Source: DASYYE01 sp035946955 (lineage in GTDB: Bacteria > Actinomycetota > Actinomycetes > Streptosporangiales > Streptosporangiaceae). From it: a stretch of DNA of 37,545 bases. The stretch is from assembly GCA_035946955.1 (NCBI GenBank), contig DASYYE010000483.1, positions 1 through 37,545 of the forward strand, given 5' to 3'. This document shows, in pieces, positions 15,510 to 23,819 of this stretch (positions are counted from its first letter, which is position 1; each line of letters starts with the position of its first letter). The notes under the pieces are model-generated. The model made no database searches. It was not told the DNA's origin and saw only the letters and a program-made list of their open reading frames with translations. A program made the translations under genes and the position numbers.

Positions 15510-15986
15510 GTGAAACGCGTGAAATACCTGGCCGGAGCCGCCGGGCTAGCTCCCGCCGCCCTCGGCCTCGCCATGACAGCCCCCGCTGCGGCCGCCACCG
15601 CCAGCCACAGCACCGGTCACAAGACCGTCCGTATCCCATTCACCTCCAACAAGGTCTGCGACCACCACGTCTGCATCAAGGTCTATGGCGCCGGGAACGA
15701 CATCAGCAAGGTGGTCGAGTGGATATACAATTCGACCTACCGCCCTGACACGTTCCAGCTATGGGCTTCCAGCCCCCATAACCGTTTCTGGCGTCTCTGG
15801 AAATCGACATACGGCGGCTACTGGTCCGGGTGGAATTATCACACCTGGTATCCGGCCTGCTCATTCCCTGGCAGCGGCCTGTCTCAGACATCAATTCAGG
15901 GAAGGGCTACCAGGGCCACCGGAACTCCGACGGTGGGCGTCTACGGAAGTAACTGGACCGGCAACCACCCGTGCTTGCCATATTAA
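15510..15986 (+). CDS. Small secreted aromatic-rich protein
   Basis: GTG at 15510 follows GAGGGGAG, giving 158 residues. The start MKRVKYLAGAAGLAPAALGL with ...APAAAATA is a Sec signal peptide. The mature part contains four cysteines (KVCDHHVC and two later) and many Trp/Tyr residues (FWRLWKSTYGGYWSGWNYH), suggesting a small disulphide-bonded beta domain. I do not recognise the family. Its codon use and GC are a little lower than its neighbours. A very strong hairpin 46 bases past the stop closes the unit, so it is probably transcribed alone. Confidence 0.65.
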   Translation: MKRVKYLAGAAGLAPAALGLAMTAPAAAATASHSTGHKTVRIPFTSNKVCDHHVCIKVYGAGNDISKVVEWIYNSTYRPDTFQLWASSPHNRFWRLWKSTYGGYWSGWNYHTWYPACSFPGSGLSQTSIQGRATRATGTPTVGVYGSNWTGNHPCLPY

Positions 15987-16031
15987 CTGACAGCCCGCGA
16001 GTGGGCCGTTAAGCAACCGCCACCCGCAAAG

Positions 16032-16068
16032 CCTGCCCTGCCGCTCATCCCGCGAGTGGCAGGGCAGG
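16032..16068 (+). terminator. 15-bp stem terminator
   Basis: CCTGCCCTGCCGCTC (16032-16046) pairs with GAGTGGCAGGGCAGG (16054-16068), 14 Watson-Crick pairs and one G-T, around a 7-base loop. It lies 46 bases after the stop of the secreted protein gene. Confidence 0.7.
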
Positions 16069-16213
16069 ACGGGCACCAGGCCTTCACCCTGCCTCGCCGT
16101 TCACCCGCAGGGCGGACGGCCAGGAAGTCCCGGGTCTTGCTGCGGTGAACGACGGAAATGGGGCTGGAGACCAGCCCCTGAGGAGCCTGTCGGCCCTGGA
16201 AGAGGTGACACCA

Positions 16214-17635
16214 GTGACAGCGAACGGATCCCAGCCATATGACCCCCAACCATCTGCCGTACCCCGCCCGCCGGTATTCGTGTTGTGCCACGGACGGTCG
16301 GGGTCGACGTTGCTGAGGTTCCTGCTGGACGCACACCCGGAGCTGGCGTGCCCGCCAGAGACCAACCTGCCGGGGATGGCGGTGCAGCTCGCCACGGTGT
16401 GGTCGCTCATCGAGGGCGCGCCGCTGTCCGCCGAGCGGGGGGACGAGCCGCCGGTGGTCCCGGAGGCGGCCATCCTAGGGGTCCGCCGGACGATGGATGA
16501 GATGACAGCCTCATATCTGGCACGGCGGGGGAAGGGGCGCTACTGCGACAAAAGCCTGGGTACGGCGCGGTTCGCAGAACTGCTAATGCGGGTGTACCCG
16601 GAGACGAAGTTTCTGTGCCTGTACCGGCACCCGATGGACGTGATCGCTTCCGGGCTGGAGGCTTGCCCGTGGGGGCTGAACGGGTACGGGTTCGAGCAAT
16701 ACATTGGTGCCACACCGGGGAACGCGGTGCTGGCTCTGGCCAGGTTCTGGGCCGAAAACGTCACAACCATCGCGGCCACCGAGGAGCGGTTCGCCCACGC
16801 CAGCCACCGCCTCCGTTATGAGGATCTGGTCAGCGACCCGGAGACCGTGGCCGCCGGAATCTTCGAGTTCCTCGGCGTGCCGCAGCAGCCGGGGATTTCC
16901 GCGCGGTGTTTCGCGCCAGAACGGGAACGGTTCGGCCCGGCTGACTACAAGATCTGGCACACCTCCCAGGTCACCACCGGGTCGGTGGGCAGGGGCTGGT
17001 CGCTGCCCGTAGCCATGATCCCTCCGCCGGTCCTCGCCCAGGTGAACGAGCTGGCGGGCAAGCTGGGCTACCGCCAGGCCGATGACACCTGGGGGACCGG
17101 GACCGTGCCCGCTGACCTGCGGGTGGCGCCGGCCGGGACCGCATCCGGGCCGGAGCACGCACTCCTGCCCCACCCGGGGGCGGCGCTGATCCGTGAGCGG
17201 CTCACCCAGGAGATGCTCCGAGTCGACGATGAGTTCGCGCGCCGCTGGGACTCGTTCTCCGGCGAAACCTTCGGGGTGCTGGCGACCGCGCCGCCCGGTA
17301 CGCCCACTGGCCTGAGCCGGTGGCGGGTCGACCTGGCGGGCCGGACCGTGACGGCCGACACCAGCGACGGCGAGGACACCGCCTGGGACATCATCGGCTC
17401 CGCCGAAACCTGGGCTGCGGTGCTCACCGGCCACGAAAACCTCGGCGTGGCGCTGCGCCGCTGCGCGCTGCGATACTGCGACGCCAACGAGAACGGCCCC
17501 GTCACAGCGGAGACCCGCATCGAGATGCTGGCCAACTTCCTCGGCCTTAAGTCCTGGGGGCAGGCAAACCAGCCCGGAAGGGATGCCGGGCGTCCGGCGG
17601 AAGCCGAGCGCGCGAAAGCGGTGACCTCCACATGA
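16214..17635 (+). CDS. Sulfotransferase with a C-terminal SCP2-like domain
   Basis: I chose the GTG at 16214 because GGAAGAGG ends 8 bases before it; the frame is open to a GTG at 16145 without a good ribosome site. The product is about 473 residues. Residues 20-320 are a PAPS-dependent sulfotransferase: the 5'-phosphosulfate loop is FVLCHGRSGSTLLRFLLDAH, the 3'-phosphate region FLCLYRHPMDVIASG, then LRYEDLVSDPE. Residues about 340-450 (WRVDLAGRTVTADTSDGED, then NLGVALRRCALRYCD and RIEMLANFLGL) look like a sterol-carrier SCP2-type domain. Such a fusion would bring a lipid-like or hydrophobic acceptor to the sulfotransferase. A paralogue follows 91 bases downstream in the same direction, suggesting one operon. 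Confidence 0.8.
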   Translation: MTANGSQPYDPQPSAVPRPPVFVLCHGRSGSTLLRFLLDAHPELACPPETNLPGMAVQLATVWSLIEGAPLSAERGDEPPVVPEAAILGVRRTMDEMTASYLARRGKGRYCDKSLGTARFAELLMRVYPETKFLCLYRHPMDVIASGLEACPWGLNGYGFEQYIGATPGNAVLALARFWAENVTTIAATEERFAHASHRLRYEDLVSDPETVAAGIFEFLGVPQQPGISARCFAPERERFGPADYKIWHTSQVTTGSVGRGWSLPVAMIPPPVLAQVNELAGKLGYRQADDTWGTGTVPADLRVAPAGTASGPEHALLPHPGAALIRERLTQEMLRVDDEFARRWDSFSGETFGVLATAPPGTPTGLSRWRVDLAGRTVTADTSDGEDTAWDIIGSAETWAAVLTGHENLGVALRRCALRYCDANENGPVTAETRIEMLANFLGLKSWGQANQPGRDAGRPAEAERAKAVTST

Positions 17636-17726
17636 GCCGACGGCACCACGGCACGCACGAACGGCCGTGCCACCACCCCAGGCAGGCCCTGGCCCGGCGG
17701 CCGGGCCTGGTCCACAACGGCAGGGC

Positions 17727-18578
17727 ATGGTGACGGCTGGGCCGCGGACTGCGGCGCTCTCCCGCACTGCCCATACGCAGCGGTCACCGGACGGCAAGGA
17801 CCAACCCGGGCCCGTGGTCATCCTGGGCTGCGCTCAGTCCGGCGCCGCCCGGCTCCAGCGGGTGCTGGCCGCCTACACCGCTCTGGCCTGCACCACCGGC
17901 ACCGGCATCCTGCCATTGTGTGACCTGGCCGCCGTCACGTGGCGCCAGGCCGAAAACCGGGACGGTCCGCTATCCGCGCTGGCCAGCGCCTCCATCCGCG
18001 CGCTGACCGACAGCCTGATCACTGCCATCCTCGTTAGCGCCGGAACCTCACGCTGGTGCGAAATCTCCTTCGCCCCCGCCCACTGCGCCGAAGCCTTCCT
18101 GGAGCTCTACCCGGCCACCAGGTTCGTCTGCCTGCACCGTGCCTGCCCCGACGTGATCACCGATGCGGTACGGGCGCACCCATGGGGACTGTCTGGCACC
18201 CCTTTCGAACCCCACGCGGCCACCCACCCCGGCAGCACCACCGCGGCCATCGCCGCTTACTGGGCCACCACCACCCAGGCCTTGCTGCGGTTCCAGGAGG
18301 CGCATCCAGCCGCCTGCCGTCGGCTCAAATACGAAGACCTGCCCGGCGGCATCGCCGCCATAGCCGAAGATGTGGCCGCGTTCCTCGGTCTGGGCCACCC
18401 CGGTCCGGCCACCCCAAACCGGCCTGCGGGGCAAATCCCGTCCCCGCCGGAGGCCGCCATGGCCACGGTCGGCCCCGCCCCTGCGGGTGCGCACATGCCC
18501 ACCGAACGCATCCCAGCCGCGCTCAGGGCCACCATCAACGACCTTCACGCACAGCTCGGCTACCCCCCACTTACCTGA
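17727..18578 (+). CDS. Sulfotransferase-like paralogue with an eroded PAPS loop
   Basis: ATG at 17727 (AGGG close upstream; GTG 17730 is also possible) gives 283 residues. It aligns along most of its length with the preceding protein: PWGLSGTPFEPHAATHPGST here against PWGLNGYGFEQYIGATPGNA there, and LKYEDLPGG against LRYEDLVSD. The 5'-phosphosulfate loop is VILGCAQSGAARLQRVLAA, lacking the S/T after the glycine, and the 3'-phosphate segment (FVCLHRACPDVITDAVR) lacks the usual serine. PAPS binding may be weak or lost, so it could be a non-catalytic partner of its neighbour. No SCP2-like domain is present. Confidence 0.75.
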   Translation: MVTAGPRTAALSRTAHTQRSPDGKDQPGPVVILGCAQSGAARLQRVLAAYTALACTTGTGILPLCDLAAVTWRQAENRDGPLSALASASIRALTDSLITAILVSAGTSRWCEISFAPAHCAEAFLELYPATRFVCLHRACPDVITDAVRAHPWGLSGTPFEPHAATHPGSTTAAIAAYWATTTQALLRFQEAHPAACRRLKYEDLPGGIAAIAEDVAAFLGLGHPGPATPNRPAGQIPSPPEAAMATVGPAPAGAHMPTERIPAALRATINDLHAQLGYPPLT

Positions 18579-18764
18579 TGTCGCCCGCCATCTCCGCGGA
18601 ATCGCCGCCTTGAGCCCAACCAGGACCGCGCAGGTGACCGCCTGCGCATGCAGGAAGCCGATGCCTGCCAGGGAGGGGTCATGTGCTGGACGGGTAACGG
18701 GGAAGCCGCTGGAGGTCGTTCACAACTAATATGCAGAAGCCTGTTGCCGGCCCGGGGTGATGTG

Positions 18765-21700
18765 GTGAGAAATGGTTATGTGGAATGGGTGGCTGATGGG
18801 CTGGGCGCGCTCGTGCGAGCCCGCCGGGAACAAGCCGGGCTGACTCAGCGACAGCTCGCCGGGCGGGCTGGCATCGGCATTGGCACGCTGGAAGACATCG
18901 AGCAGAGCAGGACGCAGCGGCCTCGGCGGCGATCGCTGACGCGCCTGGCCATGGCGCTAGGGCTGGACCCTGGCCAGCTCGCCGAACTGGCCAGCCCGCC
19001 CTTAGGCGCGGCGAACCGCGCCCGGGTGCTGCCCGGACGGCCGCCGCAGGGCGGGCCCGCACCGGCCAGTGCCGCCAGCGCGGACTGCAGGCTGCGGATG
19101 GAAGTGCTGGGTCCGCTGGAGGTGCGGCGTGACGGGCGGCCGGTGGCACTGGGCCCGGCTCGCCGGCGCGCGGTGCTTGGCTTAATAGCTCTGCATCCCG
19201 GGATGGGCCTGCCAAGAGCAGCGCTTGTCGATGCGCTGTGGGGCGAACGTCCGCCGCCGACCGCAGCCACGATGGTCCAGGCGCAGGTCAGCCAGATACG
19301 CGGCGTCCTGGGGCCTGGGCGGGGAACAGCCGATACCCAGTTGTCGTGGGACGGTTTCCGCTACCGGCTGAGTCTGGCTGGCATCGGGCTGGATCTTGCC
19401 GAGTTCAACGAGCTGGCCGGGCGGGCGCAGCAGGCCGTTGCCGAGGGGAACGCAGGCGCGGGATGCGCGCTGTTCGAGCGGGCGCTGGGGCAGTGGCGCG
19501 GGCAGCCGTTGGTGGACATCGAGATACTGGGGAGCCACCCTGCGGTGACCGCCCTTGCCCGGCGGCGCGATGATGTGGTGATTGAGTATGCGGCCGCCGC
19601 GTTCCGTGCTGGCGCGCCCGGCCAGGTGGTCACGCACCTGGAGGCACTGACCGCCCGCCAGCCGCTGGATGAACGTGCGCACGCCCAGCTCATGAATGCG
19701 CTGGCCGCCAGCGGCCAGCAGGCCGCCGCCCTGCGCCTGTACCAGGAACTCGTGAGGCGGCTGGACAACGAGCTCGGCGTCAGGCCAGGCACGGAGCTGG
19801 CTGCGGCACACATGCAGGTCTTGCGACAGCAGGTGCCCGCCGCATCGGCCGTCCGGGCCGCGCCAAGCCTGACAGGCGGGAACACGCCATGTCCCGCCGG
19901 CGCTGCGGCGCCAAGCCCGGCCTTGGGAAGCCACGGTGGCCACTCGCGGGCCGTCGCTGACCGGGTGGTGCCGCGACAGCTGCCACCCGCCGTAGCGGGC
20001 TTCGCCGGGCGGGCCACCGAACTGGCTGAACTGACCCGCCTGCTGGAGCAGGCCACCGGGGCCGGCCGGACGGTGGTGATCTCGGCGATAGGGGGGACGG
20101 CCGGGGTCGGAAAGACCGCTTTGGCGGTGTACTGGGCACACCAGGCCGTCGGCCGGTTCCCCGATGGGCAGCTCTACGTCAACCTGCGGGGCTTCGGCCC
20201 GTCCTGCACGCCGATGACGTCGGTAGAGGCGGTGCGCCTGTTCCTGGACGGCCTCGGAGTCGCGCCCGGGCGGATCCCCCCGGACCCGCAGGCGCAGGCC
20301 GGGCTGTATCGCAGCCTGCTGGCCGGCAAGCGGATGCTCCTGGTGCTTGACAACGCCCGCGACCCCGGCCAGGTCCGGCCGCTTCTGCCGGGCACCCCCG
20401 GCTGCCTGGTGCTGGTCACCAGCCGTAACCAGCTCACCGGCCTGGCCGCCTCCGACGCCGCGCACCTGATCACGCTGGGTGTGCTGGCCGAGACAGAGGC
20501 CCGCGACCTTCTGGCCCAGCGCCTGGGTACAACCCGGGCGGCGGAGGAACCGGCGGCGATGGCGGGACTGGCCCAGCTATGTGCCGGGCTGCCGCTGGCG
20601 CTAGGCGTCGCCGCCGCCCGCGCCGCCTCGCGTTCCGGCCTGCCACTCGCCGCGCTGGCCGCCGAGCTACGCGAGACCCAGCCGCCACTGGACGCTCTGG
20701 CCACTGGGGACGCCGCCACCGACGTGCGCACCGTGTTCTCCTGGTCCTGCCAGCACCTCGGTACGCCCGCCGCCCGGATGTTCGCGCTGCTGGGCCTGCA
20801 CCCCGGGCCCGACGTCAGTGTCCCGGCCGCCGCCAGCCTCGCCGGTCTGCCTCCCGGCCAGGCCAGGCAGGCGATGGCTGACCTGGCCAGCGCCTCCCTC
20901 GCCACCGAGCACGCCCCCGGCCGCTACACCCTCCACGACTTGCTGCGCGCCTACGCCGCCGAACAAGCTGCTACCCTGCCCGAACGGCAGCGCCGGGTGG
21001 CCACCCACCGGATGCTTGACCACTATCTGCACACGGCCAATCTTGCGTCGTCCCTGATGCATTCCCATTGCAACCCGCTCACCCTGGAGCCACCGCAGCC
21101 GGGTGTGCTGCCAGAGAAGCTCGCCGGGCCGCCGCAGGCGATGGACTGGTTCCGGGCCGAGCACCAGGTGCTGCTGGCTGTCACCAGCCGGGCCGCCGCG
21201 CTGGGTGGGTTCGCCACCCATGCCTGGCAGCTTCCCTGCGCCATGGCGACGTTCCTGAATTGGGGCGGGTACTGGCGGCAACTGGCGGCGACCCAGGAGT
21301 CCGCGCTGGCGGCCGCCTCCGGTGCGGGTGACCGGACCGGACAGGCCGAGGCCCATCGTTTCCTGGGTATGGCCCAGGTGCGGTTGGGCGCCTTTGCCAA
21401 AAGCAGTCACCACCTGCGGGCGGCGCTTGAGCTGGGCTGTCAAGGTGGCAGCAACCTGTTTCGGGCGCGGGTGCACGCCGACCTGAGCTGGGCACGTGGC
21501 TTGCAGGGCCGGGACAGGGAGGCATTGGGTCACGCTGAGCAGTCGGTACGGCTGTACTGTGCCGCTGGTGACCAGCCGGGGGAGGCCATGGCCCTCAACC
21601 TGGTTGGCTGGTACTGCGCCCGGCTCGGCCGCTACCGGGAGACTCTCCGCCACTGCGGGCAGGCCCTGGCGCTGCACCGGGAACTGGGGGACCGGCTGGG

Positions 21701-22043
21701 CAAGGCCACCACCCTGGACAGTCTTGGCTACGCCTACCACCACCTCGGTGATCACGCCGAGGCCATCATCTGCTACGAGAAGGCCATCGAGGCGTTCGGC
21801 GGAGTCGCCGACCTGCATATGCGTGCCGAGTCGCTCACCCACCTCGGCGACGCCCACCAAGCGGGCGGGGACACCTCTGCCGCCCGCCACGCTTGGCGGC
21901 AGGCGCTGGCCATCCTCGACGACCTGCACCACCCCGACGCCGAACGGGTGCGCGCCCGGCTAGCGGGCGTTCCAGCCGAGAACGGAGCCTCCGCCAACGG
22001 CGGGGGTCCCACTGGACCTGGAACGGAGAAGGTGTCGCCGTAG
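18765..22043 (+). CDS. AfsR/SARP-family regulator (HTH, BTAD, NB-ARC, TPR)
   Basis: GTG at 18765 has GGGG seven bases upstream; the frame is open back to 18648. The 1,092-residue product has an XRE helix-turn-helix at about residues 10-75 (RARREQAGLTQRQLAGRAGI), a winged-helix plus BTAD region at about 105-350 (LRMEVLGPLEVRRDGRPVAL; ALWGERPPPT), an NB-ARC ATPase with Walker A GGTAGVGKTAL near 445, Walker B LLVLDNARD and a GLPLAL motif, and TPR units to the C-terminus. SARPs bind heptameric direct repeats and switch on secondary-metabolite clusters. The XRE domain in front of the SARP core is less common. Two sulfotransferase genes lie just upstream on the same strand and may be targets, but no linked cluster is obvious. 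Confidence 0.9.
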   Translation: MRNGYVEWVADGLGALVRARREQAGLTQRQLAGRAGIGIGTLEDIEQSRTQRPRRRSLTRLAMALGLDPGQLAELASPPLGAANRARVLPGRPPQGGPAPASAASADCRLRMEVLGPLEVRRDGRPVALGPARRRAVLGLIALHPGMGLPRAALVDALWGERPPPTAATMVQAQVSQIRGVLGPGRGTADTQLSWDGFRYRLSLAGIGLDLAEFNELAGRAQQAVAEGNAGAGCALFERALGQWRGQPLVDIEILGSHPAVTALARRRDDVVIEYAAAAFRAGAPGQVVTHLEALTARQPLDERAHAQLMNALAASGQQAAALRLYQELVRRLDNELGVRPGTELAAAHMQVLRQQVPAASAVRAAPSLTGGNTPCPAGAAAPSPALGSHGGHSRAVADRVVPRQLPPAVAGFAGRATELAELTRLLEQATGAGRTVVISAIGGTAGVGKTALAVYWAHQAVGRFPDGQLYVNLRGFGPSCTPMTSVEAVRLFLDGLGVAPGRIPPDPQAQAGLYRSLLAGKRMLLVLDNARDPGQVRPLLPGTPGCLVLVTSRNQLTGLAASDAAHLITLGVLAETEARDLLAQRLGTTRAAEEPAAMAGLAQLCAGLPLALGVAAARAASRSGLPLAALAAELRETQPPLDALATGDAATDVRTVFSWSCQHLGTPAARMFALLGLHPGPDVSVPAAASLAGLPPGQARQAMADLASASLATEHAPGRYTLHDLLRAYAAEQAATLPERQRRVATHRMLDHYLHTANLASSLMHSHCNPLTLEPPQPGVLPEKLAGPPQAMDWFRAEHQVLLAVTSRAAALGGFATHAWQLPCAMATFLNWGGYWRQLAATQESALAAASGAGDRTGQAEAHRFLGMAQVRLGAFAKSSHHLRAALELGCQGGSNLFRARVHADLSWARGLQGRDREALGHAEQSVRLYCAAGDQPGEAMALNLVGWYCARLGRYRETLRHCGQALALHRELGDRLGKATTLDSLGYAYHHLGDHAEAIICYEKAIEAFGGVADLHMRAESLTHLGDAHQAGGDTSAARHAWRQALAILDDLHHPDAERVRARLAGVPAENGASANGGGPTGPGTEKVSP

Positions 22044-22106
22044 ACTGCCCGTTACGGACGCTACGGGGCCGCTGGAACCGGCCCGGGAATAACGCGAAGC
22101 TCCACG

Positions 22107-22370
22107 GTGGAGGACTGCCGGAGCTTGGCTTGGTTACTTGTCTCCGGCTTGTTCCCGCTCGTCTTGATCGTTCTGGAAGCTCAAGCTGGGTACCAGCATG
22201 AGTGGGCCAACGTTGCAGGGATCACCGTGTTCATCCTGCTCTTCTTGGTCCTCCCGGCCAGGGGTGCGAGATGGCTGCGTCGCGGGCCTGGTGGCGGCGT
22301 CGCCAGGTCTAGCCGCGCTGCGCGCGGCGGGCGATGGCCCGAAGCCAGTCGCGGCGGATCAGTCCGCTGA
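22107..22370 (+). CDS. Possible small two-helix membrane protein
   Basis: GTG at 22107 opens an 87-residue frame with two hydrophobic segments, LAWLLVSGLFPLVLIVLEA and VAGITVFILLFLVLPARGA, typical of a hairpin in the membrane. There is no good ribosome site. The last 20 residues are an Arg/Gly-rich tail overlapping the convergent gene at 22309, so the natural end may be elsewhere. Supported mainly by hydrophobicity; function unknown. Confidence 0.35.
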   Translation: MEDCRSLAWLLVSGLFPLVLIVLEAQAGYQHEWANVAGITVFILLFLVLPARGARWLRRGPGGGVARSSRAARGGRWPEASRGGSVR

Positions 22371-22884
22371 AGCCGCGGATCAGCAACCAGTAGCGGCCAA
22401 AGCCGCGCCGGGCGGTTGGGTCGGTGGCCGCTACCCGGGTCTCGGTCTCGACCAAGGTGGTCCCGTCTGCCTGATCGATGAAGCGGAACATCAGCGCCGC
22501 CTTGACAAAGCCGGGCTCGGCGAAGGCCAGGAACTCCTCCCGACCGCCTGGGATGACCATCCGGCCGCGGCGGCGCCACATCTGGCCGATCACACCCGCC
22601 GCCAGCTCATCTCCAGGGACATCGGCCAGCAGTACGAACCCCCGGCCGAGGAACTGATCAAGGAGCGGCGCACCCTGTTGCGACGGCAGCCCCCGCTGGC
22701 CTGCCAGGCGAGCCGGCAGGGAGCGGGCGGCAAACAGCAGCCGTGAGACCGGCATCTCCTGCAGGGTCAGCGCCTTGAACGCGTTGTAGACCGCGTGGGG
22801 CTGCCTGCCGATGACCCGCATGTGCCGCTCGGTGAAGTCATACTGCGGCAGCAGGGCATCCAGCCGGGATCCTGACAGCGCCAC
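22309..22884 (-). CDS. SRPBCC/START-fold-like protein
   Basis: GTG at 22884 has GAGGGGC at the right spacing on the minus strand; the product is 191 residues. The sequence DFTERHMRVIGRQPHAVYNA near the N-terminus, a central QFLGRGFVLLADVPGDELA and the ending LVETETRVAATDPTARRGFG, RYWLLIRGFSGLIRRDWL follow the pattern of SRPBCC-type hydrophobic-ligand-binding proteins of actinobacteria (often labelled SRPBCC family or DUF). It is divergently arranged with a TetR regulator, separated by 123 bp that hold a clear inverted repeat, so it is very likely that regulator's target. Ligand unknown. Confidence 0.7.
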   Translation of the reverse strand: MALSGSRLDALLPQYDFTERHMRVIGRQPHAVYNAFKALTLQEMPVSRLLFAARSLPARLAGQRGLPSQQGAPLLDQFLGRGFVLLADVPGDELAAGVIGQMWRRRGRMVIPGGREEFLAFAEPGFVKAALMFRFIDQADGTTLVETETRVAATDPTARRGFGRYWLLIRGFSGLIRRDWLRAIARRAQRG

Positions 22885-22959
22885 GTTGACCGCCCCTCTG
22901 GCAGCGCCGGCGGACCCGGCGGTCTGAGGCACGGCGCTGCGTATCCGACCAGCTTTCCG

Positions 22960-23000
22960 TACGCTAAAGTACAGAATGCAGTTTACTGTACGTTGCCGTA
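22960..23000. promoter_or_regulatory. Inverted-repeat operator between divergent SRPBCC and TetR genes
   Basis: TACGCTAAAGTACAG (22960-22974) and the reverse complement TACGGCAACGTACAG (plus strand 22986-23000) match at 12 of 15 positions around an 11-base spacer. The core GTACAG...CTGTAC is perfect. The site ends 7 bases before the TetR gene's ATG, where binding would block that gene, and it lies in the shared promoter region. Confidence 0.75.
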
Positions 23001-23007
23001 TAGAAAG

Positions 23008-23595
23008 ATGCAAGCGCTGACCACCACGCGACGCGGGCGACCCCCGAAGGTCACCGCCGAAGACTGGGAACGGGCCGCCCTGGACGCCCTGGCCGACGGC
23101 GGCCTGGCCGCGGTGGCCATCGAGCCGATCGCGGCCCGGCTGGGAGCCAGCAAGGGCAGCTTCTACTGGTACTTCGCCAACCGCGACGCTCTGATCCGTG
23201 CCGCGCTCACCCGCTGGGAGCAAGACCATACCGAGCAGGTCGTGCGGCTGCTGGAGCAGATCCCCGACCCCGTTCAGCGGCTCCGCGAACTGGTCCGTCA
23301 CGCCTTGCTGGGCACCCGGGGCGCGGCCGTCGCCCTGCTGCTGCTGGCCGACGCCGATGACCCCCGGGTAGGGGCGGTCGTCCACCGGGTCACTGCCCGG
23401 CGCCTCGAGGTCCTCACCGACTGCTTCACCGCCCTGGGCCAGGATCCCCAGCGCGCCCGCCACCACGCGCTGGCCAGCTACTGCGCCTACCTGGGCGCCG
23501 CGGCGCTGCGCCAGGGCACGCCCGACCTGGCCCCCGGCCCGGACGAGCGCTATATCGAGACCGTCCTTGCGTCCTTCGGCGTGCCAGCGGCCTGA
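23008..23595 (+). CDS. TetR-family transcriptional regulator
   Basis: ATG at 23008 (AGAAAG just before; a TTG at 22993 is in frame) gives 195 residues. An N-terminal basic patch (TTTRRGRPPKVT) leads into the TetR helix-turn-helix, residues about 20-65 (IEPIAARLGASKGSFYWYFA, then NRDALIRAALTRWEQ). The C-terminal helical part (VRHALLGTRGAAVALLLLAD, then RRLEVLTDCFTALGQ) is the ligand/dimer domain. Unlike the TetR remnant at 1503-1900 it is complete. It probably represses itself and the divergent SRPBCC-like gene through the inverted repeat overlapping its own promoter. Confidence 0.85.
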   Translation: MQALTTTRRGRPPKVTAEDWERAALDALADGGLAAVAIEPIAARLGASKGSFYWYFANRDALIRAALTRWEQDHTEQVVRLLEQIPDPVQRLRELVRHALLGTRGAAVALLLLADADDPRVGAVVHRVTARRLEVLTDCFTALGQDPQRARHHALASYCAYLGAAALRQGTPDLAPGPDERYIETVLASFGVPAA

Positions 23596-23730
23596 ACCCT
23601 CTGCCACGCACAGGCATACCAGCGCTGCCCCAGATCCTCAGGCAGGCCCATGACCAGCGACTTCACCGGGTCATCGATATGCTCGGCCGGGATCCACTGC
23701 CGGGCGCCGATCCTCGGCCGATTCCACAGT
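23550..23730 (-). pseudogene. Possible fragment of an unknown gene, antisense to the TetR 3' end
   Basis: A minus-strand frame with no good start reads WNRPRIGARQWIPAEHIDD, then PVKSLVMGLPEDLGQRWYA and CAWQRVQAAG, stopping at 23550-23552. Its composition is protein-like and unlike the low-complexity shadows around it. An in-frame ATG near 23651 would give only about 33 residues. I cannot name the family; it is either a small gene tail or an unusually good shadow. Confidence 0.25.
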
Positions 23731-23819
23731 GCGCGGCTGGGGCCGGAGAGTTGGTCTCTCGTCGGCCCCAGCCCCCTAGCCGCTGCCGGATCGGCAAGAG
23801 ATCGCCTGCCTGTGCGACC

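Noticed and set aside
20667..21932. 421-codon minus-strand frame
   Set aside because: Antisense to the TPR part of the SARP regulator, no family features.
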